Below, piece by piece: positions 8,319-17,249 of a stretch of 64,000 nucleotides of DNA. The notes under the pieces were generated by a model that was not told where the DNA came from, searched no databases, and saw only the letters and a program-made list of their open reading frames with translations. How positions within the stretch are numbered: the stretch's first letter is position 1; every line of letters starts with the position of its first letter. The stretch is from Bacillota bacterium (GTDB lineage Bacteria; Bacillota; Clostridia; Christensenellales; SZUA-584), in assembly GCA_023397655.1 (NCBI GenBank), contig JAEWTW010000007.1:1-64000 (forward strand), read 5' to 3'. A program made the translations under genes and the position numbers.

Positions 8319-9836
8319 ATGTCGATAATGCAAGATGCTCAATGTATTCTGGAACTAAAAAACATCGTAAAAGAATTCCCGGGTTGCCGCGCATTGGACG
8401 GCGTAAGCATTGCAGTCCGTCCCGGCACGGTGCACGTTCTTTGCGGTGAAAACGGTGCGGGCAAATCCGTTATGATGAAGATCATTGACGGTATGTACTG
8501 TCCGGACGAAGGCGAACTATACTTTAAGGGTAAGAAAATAGGCGGCCACAGCATTGGTGAGTCAATCAATATGGGAATTGCAATGATATTCCAGGAATTG
8601 AATCCGGTGCTGGAGACAACGATTGCAGAAAACATTTTCCTCGGACGCGAACCGAAAAAAGGGATGTTTGTAGACTTTAAGAAAATGAATGAGGACACCA
8701 ACGCGTTGCTTCAGCAGCTGAACATTCCGTATAAAGCAACCCAAAAGATGAAGGAATTATCAATAGCGGGACAGCAACTCGTAGAGATCGCAAAAGCAAT
8801 GTCGATGAACGCCGAACTGATCATTATGGATGAGCCTACATCGGCAATTGCAGACCATGAGGTTGAGGTGCTATTTGATCAGATTCATGCCCTGAAAGAA
8901 AAAAATGTTGCGGTTATTTTTATCACCCATCGCATGGAGGAGATATTTAAAATCGCTGACGAAATTACGGTGATCCGTGACGGCAAATGGGTATCCCATG
9001 GCCCGGTCCAAGAATATACGGTTAACAAGCTGGTCTCCCACATGGTAGGCCGGGATATAAAGGATCATTTTCCGAAGGATGATACTGTTCCCATTGGTGA
9101 AGTTGTACTGGAAGTGAAAGATCTCTCCCAGGCCTCTGAGCATGGCGGGCGTTTCAAGGACATCAATTTCAAACTCAGAAAAGGTGAAATATTGGGATTT
9201 GCCGGCCTCATCGGAGCGGGGCGAAGTGAATTGATGCGAGCGATTTTCGGTCTTGATCCTATTGCAAGCGGCGGTATCTATTTGAACGGTAAAAAATTAA
9301 GAATCCGTCATCCTCACGATGCGGTGAGAGAAGGCATTGCTATGATCTCCGAAGACCGAAAAACCTACGGATTGGTATTGAAGCGCAACGTGCATGAAAA
9401 TATCTCCTTGGTTAATCTTGCAAAATACATCAAGTCGTTTTTCATTGACGACAAAAGGATAGATGAAGAAGCGCAGCAAATGAAAGAAATGCTGCAAATC
9501 AAGGTTCCGAATTTTAAAGTAAATATAAACACACTCTCCGGAGGGAATCAACAGAAGATTGTGCTGGCAAAATGGCTAGTAGGTGACGTCAAGGTTATGA
9601 TACTTGACGAACCTACTAGAGGTATCGATGTCGGAGCCAAGGCAGAGATACACAGGCTTATGTGCACATTCGCACGTGAAGGCATGGCAGTCATTATGAT
9701 ATCCTCCGAGCTGCCTGAAGTATTAGGTATGAGCGACCGCATTATCGTCATGAATAATGGCAGGATTTCAGGAATCGTAGATCGACCTGAATTCACTCAG
9801 GAAAAAATAATGACATTAGCGACAAGTGAGGTATGA
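8319..9836 (+). CDS. Ribose-type sugar ABC importer, dual ATPase subunit (RbsA/MglA family)
   Basis: This 505-residue protein carries two nucleotide-binding domains that power uptake by the adjacent permease. The first Walker A is GENGAGKS (near residue 45) with the signature near LSIAGQQ; the second half has the degenerate GAGRSE loop usual in this family and a canonical LSGGNQQK signature. Two ATGs (8319 and 8328) follow GAGGTGA at 8312-8318; the first is close and the second slightly far, so the start could be three residues later. It heads the operon with permease and binding protein. By context it imports myo-inositol or a related cyclitol; the family itself covers many sugars. Confidence 0.92.
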   Translation: MSIMQDAQCILELKNIVKEFPGCRALDGVSIAVRPGTVHVLCGENGAGKSVMMKIIDGMYCPDEGELYFKGKKIGGHSIGESINMGIAMIFQELNPVLETTIAENIFLGREPKKGMFVDFKKMNEDTNALLQQLNIPYKATQKMKELSIAGQQLVEIAKAMSMNAELIIMDEPTSAIADHEVEVLFDQIHALKEKNVAVIFITHRMEEIFKIADEITVIRDGKWVSHGPVQEYTVNKLVSHMVGRDIKDHFPKDDTVPIGEVVLEVKDLSQASEHGGRFKDINFKLRKGEILGFAGLIGAGRSELMRAIFGLDPIASGGIYLNGKKLRIRHPHDAVREGIAMISEDRKTYGLVLKRNVHENISLVNLAKYIKSFFIDDKRIDEEAQQMKEMLQIKVPNFKVNINTLSGGNQQKIVLAKWLVGDVKVMILDEPTRGIDVGAKAEIHRLMCTFAREGMAVIMISSELPEVLGMSDRIIVMNNGRISGIVDRPEFTQEKIMTLATSEV

Positions 9837-9840
9837 AATC

Positions 9841-10821
9841 ATGAAAAAAACGTTATCCGGCAGATCAATTGGTCAATTATATAGCAGGTTTGGTATTTTC
9901 GTTATACTGATTGTAATAATTATCGCATCTTCCATTGCAAGCCCGGTTTTTTTAACTGCGGGAAACCTGACAAACATATTGAAACAGATCGCTGTGGTGG
10001 CTATTCTCGCTCTTGGAGCAACGTATATCATTATTTTAGGTCATATTAACGTTTCGTATGGTTCGGCAATAGCGCTGATCGGAAGCTTTTCCTGCCAGGT
10101 GATGGTGGCTACAGGTAACCTTGTGGTCGCACTTCTGGCAGCTCTTGTATTGGGTGCTCTAATAGGAGCGCTGAACGGCTTTGTCATAACTTTCTTCAGG
10201 ATACCGGCCTTTATAATGACGCTGGCTACAACCACAATCGCCAGAGGAGCTGTGCTTCTAATCACAGGGGGAATACCTGTAACCGGTATGGGTGATTCGT
10301 TTCTCTTTATCGGTCAAGGCATGATATTTCCAAATTTTGTTGTGCCTATCCCGATTTCTGTTCTGATTCTTATTGGGTTGACGATAATATGCTGGACTAT
10401 TTTAGCAAAAACACGTTTCGGCAGGCATGTCTACGCGGTAGGTGGCAATGAGAATGCCGCAATTGCATCGGGCATTAAATCCAAAACGGTTGTTCGTAAA
10501 GCATTTATACTGGATGGTGTATTGACTGCAATTGCGGGTGTTGTATTTGTAAGCCGTATGAACAGCGGACAGCCAGGGGCTGGAGTGGGATATGAATTCT
10601 TTGCGATCACGGCTGTTGTTGTGGGCGGGACGAGTCTGGCAGGCGGCGTCGGCACCATCATGGGAACGATTATCGGCGCTCTGATCGTCGGTATCATCAA
10701 CAATATTCAGACGCTGCTGCACGTCCACACGTATTGGCAGCAGATCGTACAAGGCCTCATAATATTGATTGCTGTGATCACAGACATTTTATCCAAGAAA
10801 GCGGCCGCAAGTAAAAAGTAA
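9841..10821 (+). CDS. Ribose-type sugar ABC importer, permease (RbsC family)
   Basis: The start is ATG 9841, five bases after the ATPase stop, which points to translational coupling. The 326-residue product is strongly hydrophobic, with eight to ten predicted membrane helices. It has the family stretches ALGATYIIILGHINVS in the second/third helices and NENAAIASGI in the cytoplasmic loop that contacts the ATPase. It forms the channel as a homodimer. Gene order ATPase-permease-binding protein supports the assignment. Substrate specificity cannot be read from the sequence alone. Confidence 0.92.
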   Translation: MKKTLSGRSIGQLYSRFGIFVILIVIIIASSIASPVFLTAGNLTNILKQIAVVAILALGATYIIILGHINVSYGSAIALIGSFSCQVMVATGNLVVALLAALVLGALIGALNGFVITFFRIPAFIMTLATTTIARGAVLLITGGIPVTGMGDSFLFIGQGMIFPNFVVPIPISVLILIGLTIICWTILAKTRFGRHVYAVGGNENAAIASGIKSKTVVRKAFILDGVLTAIAGVVFVSRMNSGQPGAGVGYEFFAITAVVVGGTSLAGGVGTIMGTIIGALIVGIINNIQTLLHVHTYWQQIVQGLIILIAVITDILSKKAAASKK

Positions 10822-10852
10822 TAATTGAATTCTCATTAAAGTTTTATAGAGT

Positions 10853-10881
10853 TTGGTTAACCTGATTTCAGGGATAACCAA
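10853..10881 (+). promoter_or_regulatory. Intercistronic mRNA hairpin before the binding-protein gene
   Basis: TTGGTTA pairs with TAACCAA and CCTG with CAGG around an ATTT loop, with a small bulge. There is no U-tract. Such stems between permease and binding-protein genes often protect the binding-protein part of the mRNA and raise its level; that role is inferred. Confidence 0.45.
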
Positions 10882-10904
10882 TAAATAAACGAGGAGGAAA
10901 GTTA

Positions 10905-11921
10905 ATGAAGAAACTAATGGTAATCCTGTTGATTATGGTTGTTGCTGTGTGGGCGCTGGGATGTACTCAGGCACCCCCGGTTGTGGAAACCCCAGCAGAA
11001 GAAGCAGCAACTGAAGCGCCAGCTACAGAAGCGCCTGCGTCAGAAGAACCGGCACCGGCGGATGAACTCATGAAAGTTGGTTATGTCAATTCTGCTAACA
11101 CCGATGTGTTTACTGTAATGCGTATAGATGCGCTAAAAGCAGTCGTCGATTCGACGAAGTTTGATGTTACATTCTATGATGCAAATAGCGATATCGCAAG
11201 GCAGATTGACTATGTTGACAATCTGATTACTGAAAAAGTGGACCTGATTATCCTTGTTCCGGTCGATACTGAGGGTGCCGTTCCCGCTATTGAAGCTGCG
11301 AACGCTGCGGGCATTCCGGTTATCTGCCTGGGCATCAGCGCTGCGGGCGGAGATTTTGTCTTCGTCGGATCGGACCACTATACATCCGGACACATGCAGG
11401 GTGCTTATATGGCGCAGGTCCTCCCTGAAAATGCGAAGGTTCTCTATATGGAAGGCGCTCCTGGTTATGACCATACTAGACTCCGCAAACAGGGTTGCGA
11501 AGATGCCATTAAGGAAGCAGGCCGTACCGATGTGACGATAATTGCTTCTCTGACTGGTCAGTATGACAAAGCCCAGGGTATGGCGCTTATGGAAACCTGG
11601 ATTCAGGAATTTGGCGCTGACGGATTTGATGCTGTGATATGCGCAAACGACCAGATGGCCTTGGGTTCAATGGAAGCGCTCAAGGTTGCAGGAATCACTG
11701 GGAAGATGATTGCTGGTATCGATGCGACTGCTGATGCATGCCAGGCGGTTATCGACGGCGGTATGACCTACACACTTAAACAGGACGCTGCAGGCCAGGG
11801 CGAAATGTGCCTGACAGTGATGCAGGACCTTGCGGCAGGAAAAGAACTGCAGAAAGAATACCTGGTACCTTATACGGATGTGGACAAGAATAACGCGGCG
11901 GATATCTTAGCGGCTCTTTAA
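10905..11921 (+). CDS. Sugar-binding lipoprotein of ribose-type ABC importer (RbsB family)
   Basis: A 338-residue lipoprotein with GAGGAGG before the start. The signal peptide ends in the lipobox ALGC (Cys20), followed by a flexible Ala/Glu/Pro/Thr linker to about residue 50, then a periplasmic-binding fold of type 1 (begins KVGYVNSANTD). It has LDAVICAND-like (DAVICANDQMALG) and GIDAT elements that line the sugar pocket in this family. It captures substrate outside the cell for the preceding transporter. It is placed third in the operon. Thermotoga inositol importers use the same class of binding protein, consistent with the downstream enzymes. Confidence 0.92.
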   Translation: MKKLMVILLIMVVAVWALGCTQAPPVVETPAEEAATEAPATEAPASEEPAPADELMKVGYVNSANTDVFTVMRIDALKAVVDSTKFDVTFYDANSDIARQIDYVDNLITEKVDLIILVPVDTEGAVPAIEAANAAGIPVICLGISAAGGDFVFVGSDHYTSGHMQGAYMAQVLPENAKVLYMEGAPGYDHTRLRKQGCEDAIKEAGRTDVTIIASLTGQYDKAQGMALMETWIQEFGADGFDAVICANDQMALGSMEALKVAGITGKMIAGIDATADACQAVIDGGMTYTLKQDAAGQGEMCLTVMQDLAAGKELQKEYLVPYTDVDKNNAADILAAL

Positions 11922-11945
11922 TCATCGGATTTAAGCCAAAAAATG

Positions 11946-11976
11946 TAGGGAGAAGGCTATTTCAGCCTTCTCCCTA
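11946..11976 (+). terminator. Long GC-rich hairpin after the binding-protein gene
   Basis: A 13-base-pair perfect stem (11946-11958 with 11964-11976) closes a 5-base loop but is followed by AAAAC, not T. It probably acts as a partial stop or 3'-end stabiliser, so transporter mRNA exceeds that of the catabolic genes. On the opposite strand it is followed by a T-run. Confidence 0.5.
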
Positions 11977-12062
11977 AAACCAAGACCTAAAGAAAGACTC
12001 TCTACTATTGAAGACTCAAGCGAAAGCTTTTTGATATTTATAAATACAGGAGGATACACAGG

Positions 12063-13076
12063 ATGGTTATAATGGGCGTTATCGGCGCAGGCCGAATGGC
12101 AATGGTACATATCCGGGGGATTGTCAGCGGGGTACCAAATGTAAAAATCAAATCGGTTTCAGACCCATATATGTCGGATGCTACCAAGGATGAACTGAAC
12201 CAACTGGGTATCCTTAATACCTATGCAGATCATACAGCTATTCTGGCAGATCCCGAGATTCAGGCGGTTTTAATTGCATCTTCAACCGATACACTCGCAA
12301 AGTTTTCTGTGGATTCGCTTGAAGCCGGCAAGCATACGTTCTGTGAGAAGCCTGTTGGCCGGTCAATTGAGAGCCTTTTACCGGTTGTGGAGGCGGTTAA
12401 CCGCCACCCGGAGCTCAAGTATCAGGTAGGCTTTAACAGGCGGTTTGACCATAATTTCCGAGCGTTATACGAAACCGTTAAACAGGGTAAGCTGGGGCAG
12501 CTGCATTTCCTTCGTATCTGCAGCCGCGATTCTGTAACGCCGCCGCAATCATACGTACGCATCTCCGGAGGAATCTTTCTGGATATGATGATTCACGACA
12601 TTGATTTGATACGATATTTTGCCCAGTGCGATGTGGAAGAAGTATATGCGATCGGAAATGTGCTGATCGATCAGTATTTTGCGGATGAAGGGGATATTGA
12701 TACTGCAATTGTTACCATGAAATTTAAGAACGGTGCAATGGGAGTTATCGATAACAGCCGGAAAGCTGTTTATGGCTATGACCAACGGGCAGAGGTTCAC
12801 GGATCTCTGGGCTGCGCGGAACTCAACAATGATATCAAAAACAGTGTGATTGTATCCACGGCAGAGGGCGTCCGCAATGATGGCCCCATCTGGGATACAC
12901 TGGATCGATACGTTGCTGCCTATAAGGCGGAGATGAGTTCTTTCATTGATGCGGTCGAGAATGACAGAACAACTGTTACGTCCATTAATGACAGTTTACA
13001 GGCGATTGTCGTTGGGTTGGCATGCAAAAAATCCCTCAACGAAAAACGGCCAGTGAAGCTGTCTGAAATCCTATAG
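12063..13076 (+). CDS. iolG: Myo-inositol 2-dehydrogenase, Gfo/Idh/MocA family
   Basis: The 337-residue protein starts nine bases after AGGAGG at 12048-12053. It has an N-terminal Rossmann fold (VIGAGRMA, residues 7-14), the family's CEKPVG motif with the catalytic Lys near residue 98, and the DMMIHDIDL segment whose Asp and His complete the active site. Members oxidise a ring or sugar hydroxyl with NAD; in this gene set the expected reaction is myo-inositol to scyllo-inosose in the cytoplasm. It directly precedes a zinc alcohol dehydrogenase, an epimerase and a creatininase-fold hydrolase, the Thermotoga-type inositol set. Substrate is assigned from context, since the family is broad. Confidence 0.8.
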   Translation: MVIMGVIGAGRMAMVHIRGIVSGVPNVKIKSVSDPYMSDATKDELNQLGILNTYADHTAILADPEIQAVLIASSTDTLAKFSVDSLEAGKHTFCEKPVGRSIESLLPVVEAVNRHPELKYQVGFNRRFDHNFRALYETVKQGKLGQLHFLRICSRDSVTPPQSYVRISGGIFLDMMIHDIDLIRYFAQCDVEEVYAIGNVLIDQYFADEGDIDTAIVTMKFKNGAMGVIDNSRKAVYGYDQRAEVHGSLGCAELNNDIKNSVIVSTAEGVRNDGPIWDTLDRYVAAYKAEMSSFIDAVENDRTTVTSINDSLQAIVVGLACKKSLNEKRPVKLSEIL

Positions 13077-13098
13077 CTTGTATCGGGAGGTAGGGAAT

Positions 13099-14166
13099 AT
13101 GAAAGCCATCGTATTAAAAGCCACGGGAAAAGACAATGTGGTGAAAGTTGCTTACGAAGATCGTCCGATTCCGCAAATCAAGAATCCGGATGACGTGCAG
13201 ATCAAAATTCTTGGCGTCGGCATTTGCGGTACGGATCTTCACATTTTAATGGATCCCCCGTTGCACCCTTCAAACTCGAATATTATATTTGGGCATGAAT
13301 TCTGCGGGCAAGTCACTGCGGTAGGCAAAGCTGTAACTGGGCTTAAAGCCGGAGACAAGGTGATTGTTGATCCACATCCGGCCTGCGGCTATTGCAATGA
13401 CTGCCGGAGTAACCGACCCGAGATGTGCGAGAATCTTTTTTTGCACGGGGAAGGCATTGAAGGCCAGGCGGCGACTCGCGGCATATTCCGTAACGGTGGC
13501 TTGGCCAGTTATGCGGTTATACCTGCACATTCGGCGTACAAGATTTCTCAGGAGACACCATATCAGCGGATGGCACTGGCTGAGCCGTTGTCCTGTGTGG
13601 GATATGGTATCGAAAAGCTGAAGATTCAGGCGGGTGAAACGGTTTGCATTCTGGGCGCGGGACCAATTGGGCAACTCTTCACTGCATTGGCAAAGGCAAA
13701 TGGCGCAACCAAGGTTATCGTCTCTGAACCGCATCAGTACCGGCGTGAAAAGGCGTTGAAAGTTGGCGCGACCCGTGTAGTAGACCCGACAAAAGAGGAT
13801 TTGAAGGCAGTTATACTTGAAGAGACGAATGGGCTTGGTATCGACCACTGTATTGAGGCGGTTGGACAGTTTCTCATGACTGCGATCAACATGGTACGCA
13901 CAGGCGGAAAAGTGCTCATGTTCGGCCATGATGAGACAGCCAGTCCGAATATTAAGTTGGGCGAGATCGTAAAAAAGGAAGTCGAAATACATGGATGCTT
14001 CCTCGGCAAGTATTACTATGAAAAAGCTGCGCGCATCATAGAAAGCAATATTTTACCATTAGATGAGATTGCAACACATACCCTTCCATTGTCGAGATAC
14101 GAGGAAGGCTTGGAGCTTCTCAGAAACGGTCAGGCACTTAAAGTCGTTATTTATCCTGAAGAGTAA
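13099..14166 (+). CDS. iolM: Zinc-dependent dehydrogenase, probable scyllo-inosose 3-dehydrogenase
   Basis: The start is ATG 13099, eight bases after GGGAGG; the open frame begins upstream but that segment overlaps the site. The 355-residue medium-chain dehydrogenase has catalytic zinc ligands Cys43 (GICGTD), His66-Glu67 (GHEF) and Glu162, structural zinc Cys96, 99, 102 and 110, and the NAD motif GAGPIG at 186-191. In the Thermotoga pathway the second ring oxidation (scyllo-inosose to 3-dehydro-scyllo-inosose) is made by such an enzyme next to iolG and iolN, as here. A sorbitol- or threonine-dehydrogenase role is possible on sequence alone but does not fit the neighbours. Confidence 0.78.
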   Translation: MKAIVLKATGKDNVVKVAYEDRPIPQIKNPDDVQIKILGVGICGTDLHILMDPPLHPSNSNIIFGHEFCGQVTAVGKAVTGLKAGDKVIVDPHPACGYCNDCRSNRPEMCENLFLHGEGIEGQAATRGIFRNGGLASYAVIPAHSAYKISQETPYQRMALAEPLSCVGYGIEKLKIQAGETVCILGAGPIGQLFTALAKANGATKVIVSEPHQYRREKALKVGATRVVDPTKEDLKAVILEETNGLGIDHCIEAVGQFLMTAINMVRTGGKVLMFGHDETASPNIKLGEIVKKEVEIHGCFLGKYYYEKAARIIESNILPLDEIATHTLPLSRYEEGLELLRNGQALKVVIYPEE

Positions 14167-14181
14167 CAGAGGAGAAATCAA

Positions 14182-15003
14182 ATGGACGTAAAGCTAGGTG
14201 TATGTCATCATGTATTACCCGGTGCCGGAGTATTTGCTCCAAAGTTTGTTAAAGAAGCCGGTTTAGACGGCATGTCGATAGAGTTCGGGAACTACGATGT
14301 GGGTTATCCCGCATCTATGCGCCGCGTGCAGGATGCTTATCTTGAAGCGCAGCAACAATATGGCATTGAGTACCCGAATATTGGTATGAGCGCTTTCGAT
14401 TTCATTCCGTTCCATGCGCATAAAGGAACGACAATGCATGATGTAATCAAACAAACGCTCCGGCTGGCAATTGATGCGGCAGATTATATGAAGATACCCA
14501 TGGTGTTTATTCCGACATTTGGTGTGAGCACAATAGAGACTGAGGATCAGTTCAAAAATGCGACGTATATGTTCCAGTATGCTTCGGAATACGCAGAAAA
14601 GAAAAACATCACGATCGCCTCAGAAAGCATTATGGATCTTCCCCGGCAACTGCGTCTATACGAAGAGGTCCAGCGTGACAATTTCGGTTTGTTCTATGAC
14701 AGCGATAACTTTTTCTTCGAAAAGGGATACGACCAGGTCGCTATGCTGAGTGGCATGTATCCGTACATGGTCAATCAACTGCATGTCAAGGATGGGAAAG
14801 CGGGTGCTCTGGCCGGTTCGTTGCTTGGAGATGGGGACTCAGATTTTGCCGGAACAATGGCGTTTTTAGCAGAAAAAGATTTTAAAGGCTGGATTATCAG
14901 CGAAAACCTGTATGGTAAACAGCCTTTGTACAATATCGGCGGCGACCCGTTTGCTGCGCTGTTTGAAGACGTCAATAGATTGAAGAAGGCTATAAGACAA
15001 TAG
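14182..15003 (+). CDS. TIM-barrel sugar isomerase/epimerase (xylose isomerase-like), role uncertain
   Basis: A 273-residue protein of the AP-endonuclease-2/xylose-isomerase-like fold, starting after AGAGGAG. Metal ligand candidates include the Glu in IASESIMD, the Asp in LFYDSDNFFF, the His in QLHVKDG and the Glu in WIISENLY, in the order expected for the barrel's metal site. These enzymes move or invert a carbonyl-adjacent centre. A second TIM-barrel gene downstream matches 5-keto-L-gluconate epimerase better, so this one may isomerise another inositol stereoisomer or keto-inositol, or an alternative pathway intermediate. I would not give it a gene name. Confidence 0.72.
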   Translation: MDVKLGVCHHVLPGAGVFAPKFVKEAGLDGMSIEFGNYDVGYPASMRRVQDAYLEAQQQYGIEYPNIGMSAFDFIPFHAHKGTTMHDVIKQTLRLAIDAADYMKIPMVFIPTFGVSTIETEDQFKNATYMFQYASEYAEKKNITIASESIMDLPRQLRLYEEVQRDNFGLFYDSDNFFFEKGYDQVAMLSGMYPYMVNQLHVKDGKAGALAGSLLGDGDSDFAGTMAFLAEKDFKGWIISENLYGKQPLYNIGGDPFAALFEDVNRLKKAIRQ

Positions 15004-15118
15004 CTCGGGCAGATTGATCAAGCTATAAGGGAACTAAGAGGTAAAAAGAAATTTCATTACCTGATGAGCACAGCGGAGACGGTACAAACAAACCATAGTA
15101 TTGGAAAGGATGGAGACA

Positions 15119-16240
15119 ATGAAAAAGAATGAATGGCTTACAACGGAATATCCTCAGATATTCTTTGAGAACAACAAGGTAGGGCAATTGAAGAAGCGCC
15201 TCTGGGATGCCTCGGAAGAGGAAATCCAGAGGATACTGGACGACTATGGCATACCGGCTGACAGTGAACTCGGTAAAGCGGGATGCTACATTCAGAATAC
15301 GCCACGGTCAAAAGTAATCGAGAAACGGCGTAAAAATGATATCGTTCTGGTGCCGATCGGCTGTACCGAAAACCATGGCATGCATAACAACAGCGGGCTT
15401 GACACTTTCATGTGCACTTCGATATGCGAGGCAGTCCGCAGGAAGACGGCCAAAAGCGGACACGAAGTCGCGCTGGCATTTCCGCCGCTGAATTACGGCG
15501 GCCATCCGTATCATCATCTTGGCATGCCGGGCACCGTGATGCTTCAGGAGACGACCATCGTGGATACGCTGTGCGACGTGATGGCGGGCCTGTGGGACGA
15601 CGGTTTCCGCAAGATCATACTGGTCAACAACCATGGCATGGACTGGATGATGGAAACGGCGATACAGGAATTCTTCAAACGGTATATGCTGCCCGGTTTT
15701 GCGACGGTTGTGGAGTGGCACAGGGCTGTGCGTGAGTTCTTCTATCCGCTGGGCGACGAGCGTCCGGACTTTGTGTCAACACCGTTTATCCATGCGGATG
15801 AAGCAGAAACGTCAGTCGCACTGCTGATGTTTAAGGATATGGTGGATATGAGTGTTGTGGTGGATGCGGAAGCCAAAAGCCTTGGGATGCTGGACGGTGG
15901 GTTCTATGATGGTTCTGTAGACTCGTTCCGGCGCCCGAACCGCTGGCAGGAAGCGGAAGGCCATCGCGTGATCGAACGCTTCGGCACCCCAGAAGGCGTC
16001 GTAGGGAAACCATCCAGAGGTGAGCCGCGAAGAGCAAAGCGGGCCATAGCCGCGATCTGTGAGTACCTGAACTGCATGGTGGAGGATATCCTTGAGGCAT
16101 ATCCGGCCGGCACGGTACCCGATCCCACCAAGTTCTCTCTGCGCCCATATGAGGAATACAAAGATTGCCTGAAGGAACCCTTGAGCGAGGGATGGAAGAG
16201 CGTGCATGAGCTTCCCAGACGGGGCATGTTCATCAAATAA
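15119..16240 (+). CDS. iolN: Creatininase-fold hydrolase, probable 3-dehydro-scyllo-inosose hydrolase
   Basis: ATG 15119 is chosen because AAGGA lies eight bases before it; an in-frame ATG 18 bases earlier overlaps that site. The 373-residue protein has the creatininase metal site: Glu84 and His86 in GCTENHG, Asp95 in NNSGLD (eleven residues after Glu84, as in creatininase) and His172 in NNHGMD. It is longer than creatininase, with extra N- and C-terminal parts, as for the Thermotoga IolN branch that opens the diketo-inositol ring to 5-keto-L-gluconate. It sits between dehydrogenase and epimerase genes of the same route. Ring-opening is assigned by family plus context. Confidence 0.78.
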   Translation: MKKNEWLTTEYPQIFFENNKVGQLKKRLWDASEEEIQRILDDYGIPADSELGKAGCYIQNTPRSKVIEKRRKNDIVLVPIGCTENHGMHNNSGLDTFMCTSICEAVRRKTAKSGHEVALAFPPLNYGGHPYHHLGMPGTVMLQETTIVDTLCDVMAGLWDDGFRKIILVNNHGMDWMMETAIQEFFKRYMLPGFATVVEWHRAVREFFYPLGDERPDFVSTPFIHADEAETSVALLMFKDMVDMSVVVDAEAKSLGMLDGGFYDGSVDSFRRPNRWQEAEGHRVIERFGTPEGVVGKPSRGEPRRAKRAIAAICEYLNCMVEDILEAYPAGTVPDPTKFSLRPYEEYKDCLKEPLSEGWKSVHELPRRGMFIK

Positions 16241-16364
16241 GGATACACATACACATACACATACCAGACGTACGGCGGAGCTGACCATTCCGTGATAATG
16301 GGATGGGATGGTTAGCTCCTCACCGTATCGTCAGCGGAATCAAGGCAAATTAGATGCCGGAAAA

Positions 16365-16415
16365 AGTATACAGATGCGAAAATATAACAAAGAGAGTATA
16401 CAGATGCGCAAATAT
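16365..16415 (+). repeat. 30-base in-frame tandem duplication at the start of iolO
   Basis: The segment AGTATACAGATGCGxAAATA occurs at 16365 and again exactly 30 bases later at 16395, with one base changed. The repeat duplicates the start codon region and would encode a ten-residue repeat (SIQMRKYNKE then SIQMRKYS) if translation began at the first ATG. Confidence 0.75.
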
Positions 16416-17249
16416 AGCATTGCGGTTGGTTCGTATGCACCGGCCGGTTATCCTGCAATATATAAGACAAGTGACATATTGGAGAATATACGCAAGGCGC
16501 ATGGCTTGGGATACGCCGGGATTGAATGGCATCTAAGGAGACCGGAAGCTAGGGATATGGCGCAAGTTTCTAAACTCTGCGACGCTTTGGATATGCCTGT
16601 TACATCCATAGGGACTGGCATGGCATGCGCATATGATGGTTTAACGCTGATGCATATAGATACTGATGTCCGCATGAAGGCGGTTGAGCGTCTGAAAGAG
16701 TTCATCGATATGGGCGCACAGCTCGGCAGCACAATTATCATAGGATCAATGAAGGGGAGGGTGCCTGCTGATGAAGATGCAAAAGTATACAGGACCTGTT
16801 TAAATGACAATCTTCATACGGTCATGGATTACGCTGAAAAGAAGAATGTTATGATCGTTTTGGAAGTGCTGAACCGGTATGAATGCAACCTGCTTAACAC
16901 AGCGGCCCAGATGGACGAATTCATCGGAGAGATTGGATCCAGCTTGCTAAAGACGCATCTCGATACTTTCCATATGAATATTGAGGAGTCACATATATGT
17001 TCCAGCATCAGGAATTGCAAGACTCTGGGACATATGCACTACGCAGACAGCAATCGCTGCTATCCTGGTGCGGGGCATATTGATTTTACAAGCATTGAGC
17101 TTACGCTTCAGGATAAAGGATATGATGGCATCGTCGCAATTGAATGTCTCCCGGATCCCGAACCGGACGTTGCGGCAAAGAAAGCCATTGAGCATCTAAA
17201 GGCACATGAATGGAGGGTGAGTGAAATTGACTTGGGAACGCCTTATTGA
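16404..17249 (+). CDS. iolO: 5-keto-L-gluconate epimerase, TIM-barrel family
   Basis: The 281-residue protein is taken from ATG 16404, where family similarity begins (MRKYSIAVGSYAP); the duplicated ATG at 16374 is in frame and could add ten residues. Neither has a strong ribosome site. The metal-site segments are clear: LEVLNRYEC, HLDTFHMNIEE, HYADSNRCYPGAGHIDF and IECLPDP, the same order as in Thermotoga IolO, which turns 5-keto-L-gluconate into D-tagaturonate. The 3' end overlaps the next gene by 29 bases, which implies coupled translation with tagaturonate epimerase, the next enzyme in the route. Confidence 0.82.
   Translation: MRKYSIAVGSYAPAGYPAIYKTSDILENIRKAHGLGYAGIEWHLRRPEARDMAQVSKLCDALDMPVTSIGTGMACAYDGLTLMHIDTDVRMKAVERLKEFIDMGAQLGSTIIIGSMKGRVPADEDAKVYRTCLNDNLHTVMDYAEKKNVMIVLEVLNRYECNLLNTAAQMDEFIGEIGSSLLKTHLDTFHMNIEESHICSSIRNCKTLGHMHYADSNRCYPGAGHIDFTSIELTLQDKGYDGIVAIECLPDPEPDVAAKKAIEHLKAHEWRVSEIDLGTPY

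Noticed and set aside
16243..16264. Short CACATA microsatellite after iolN
   Set aside because: Only about three and a half units in a gap between genes; no functional signal seen.
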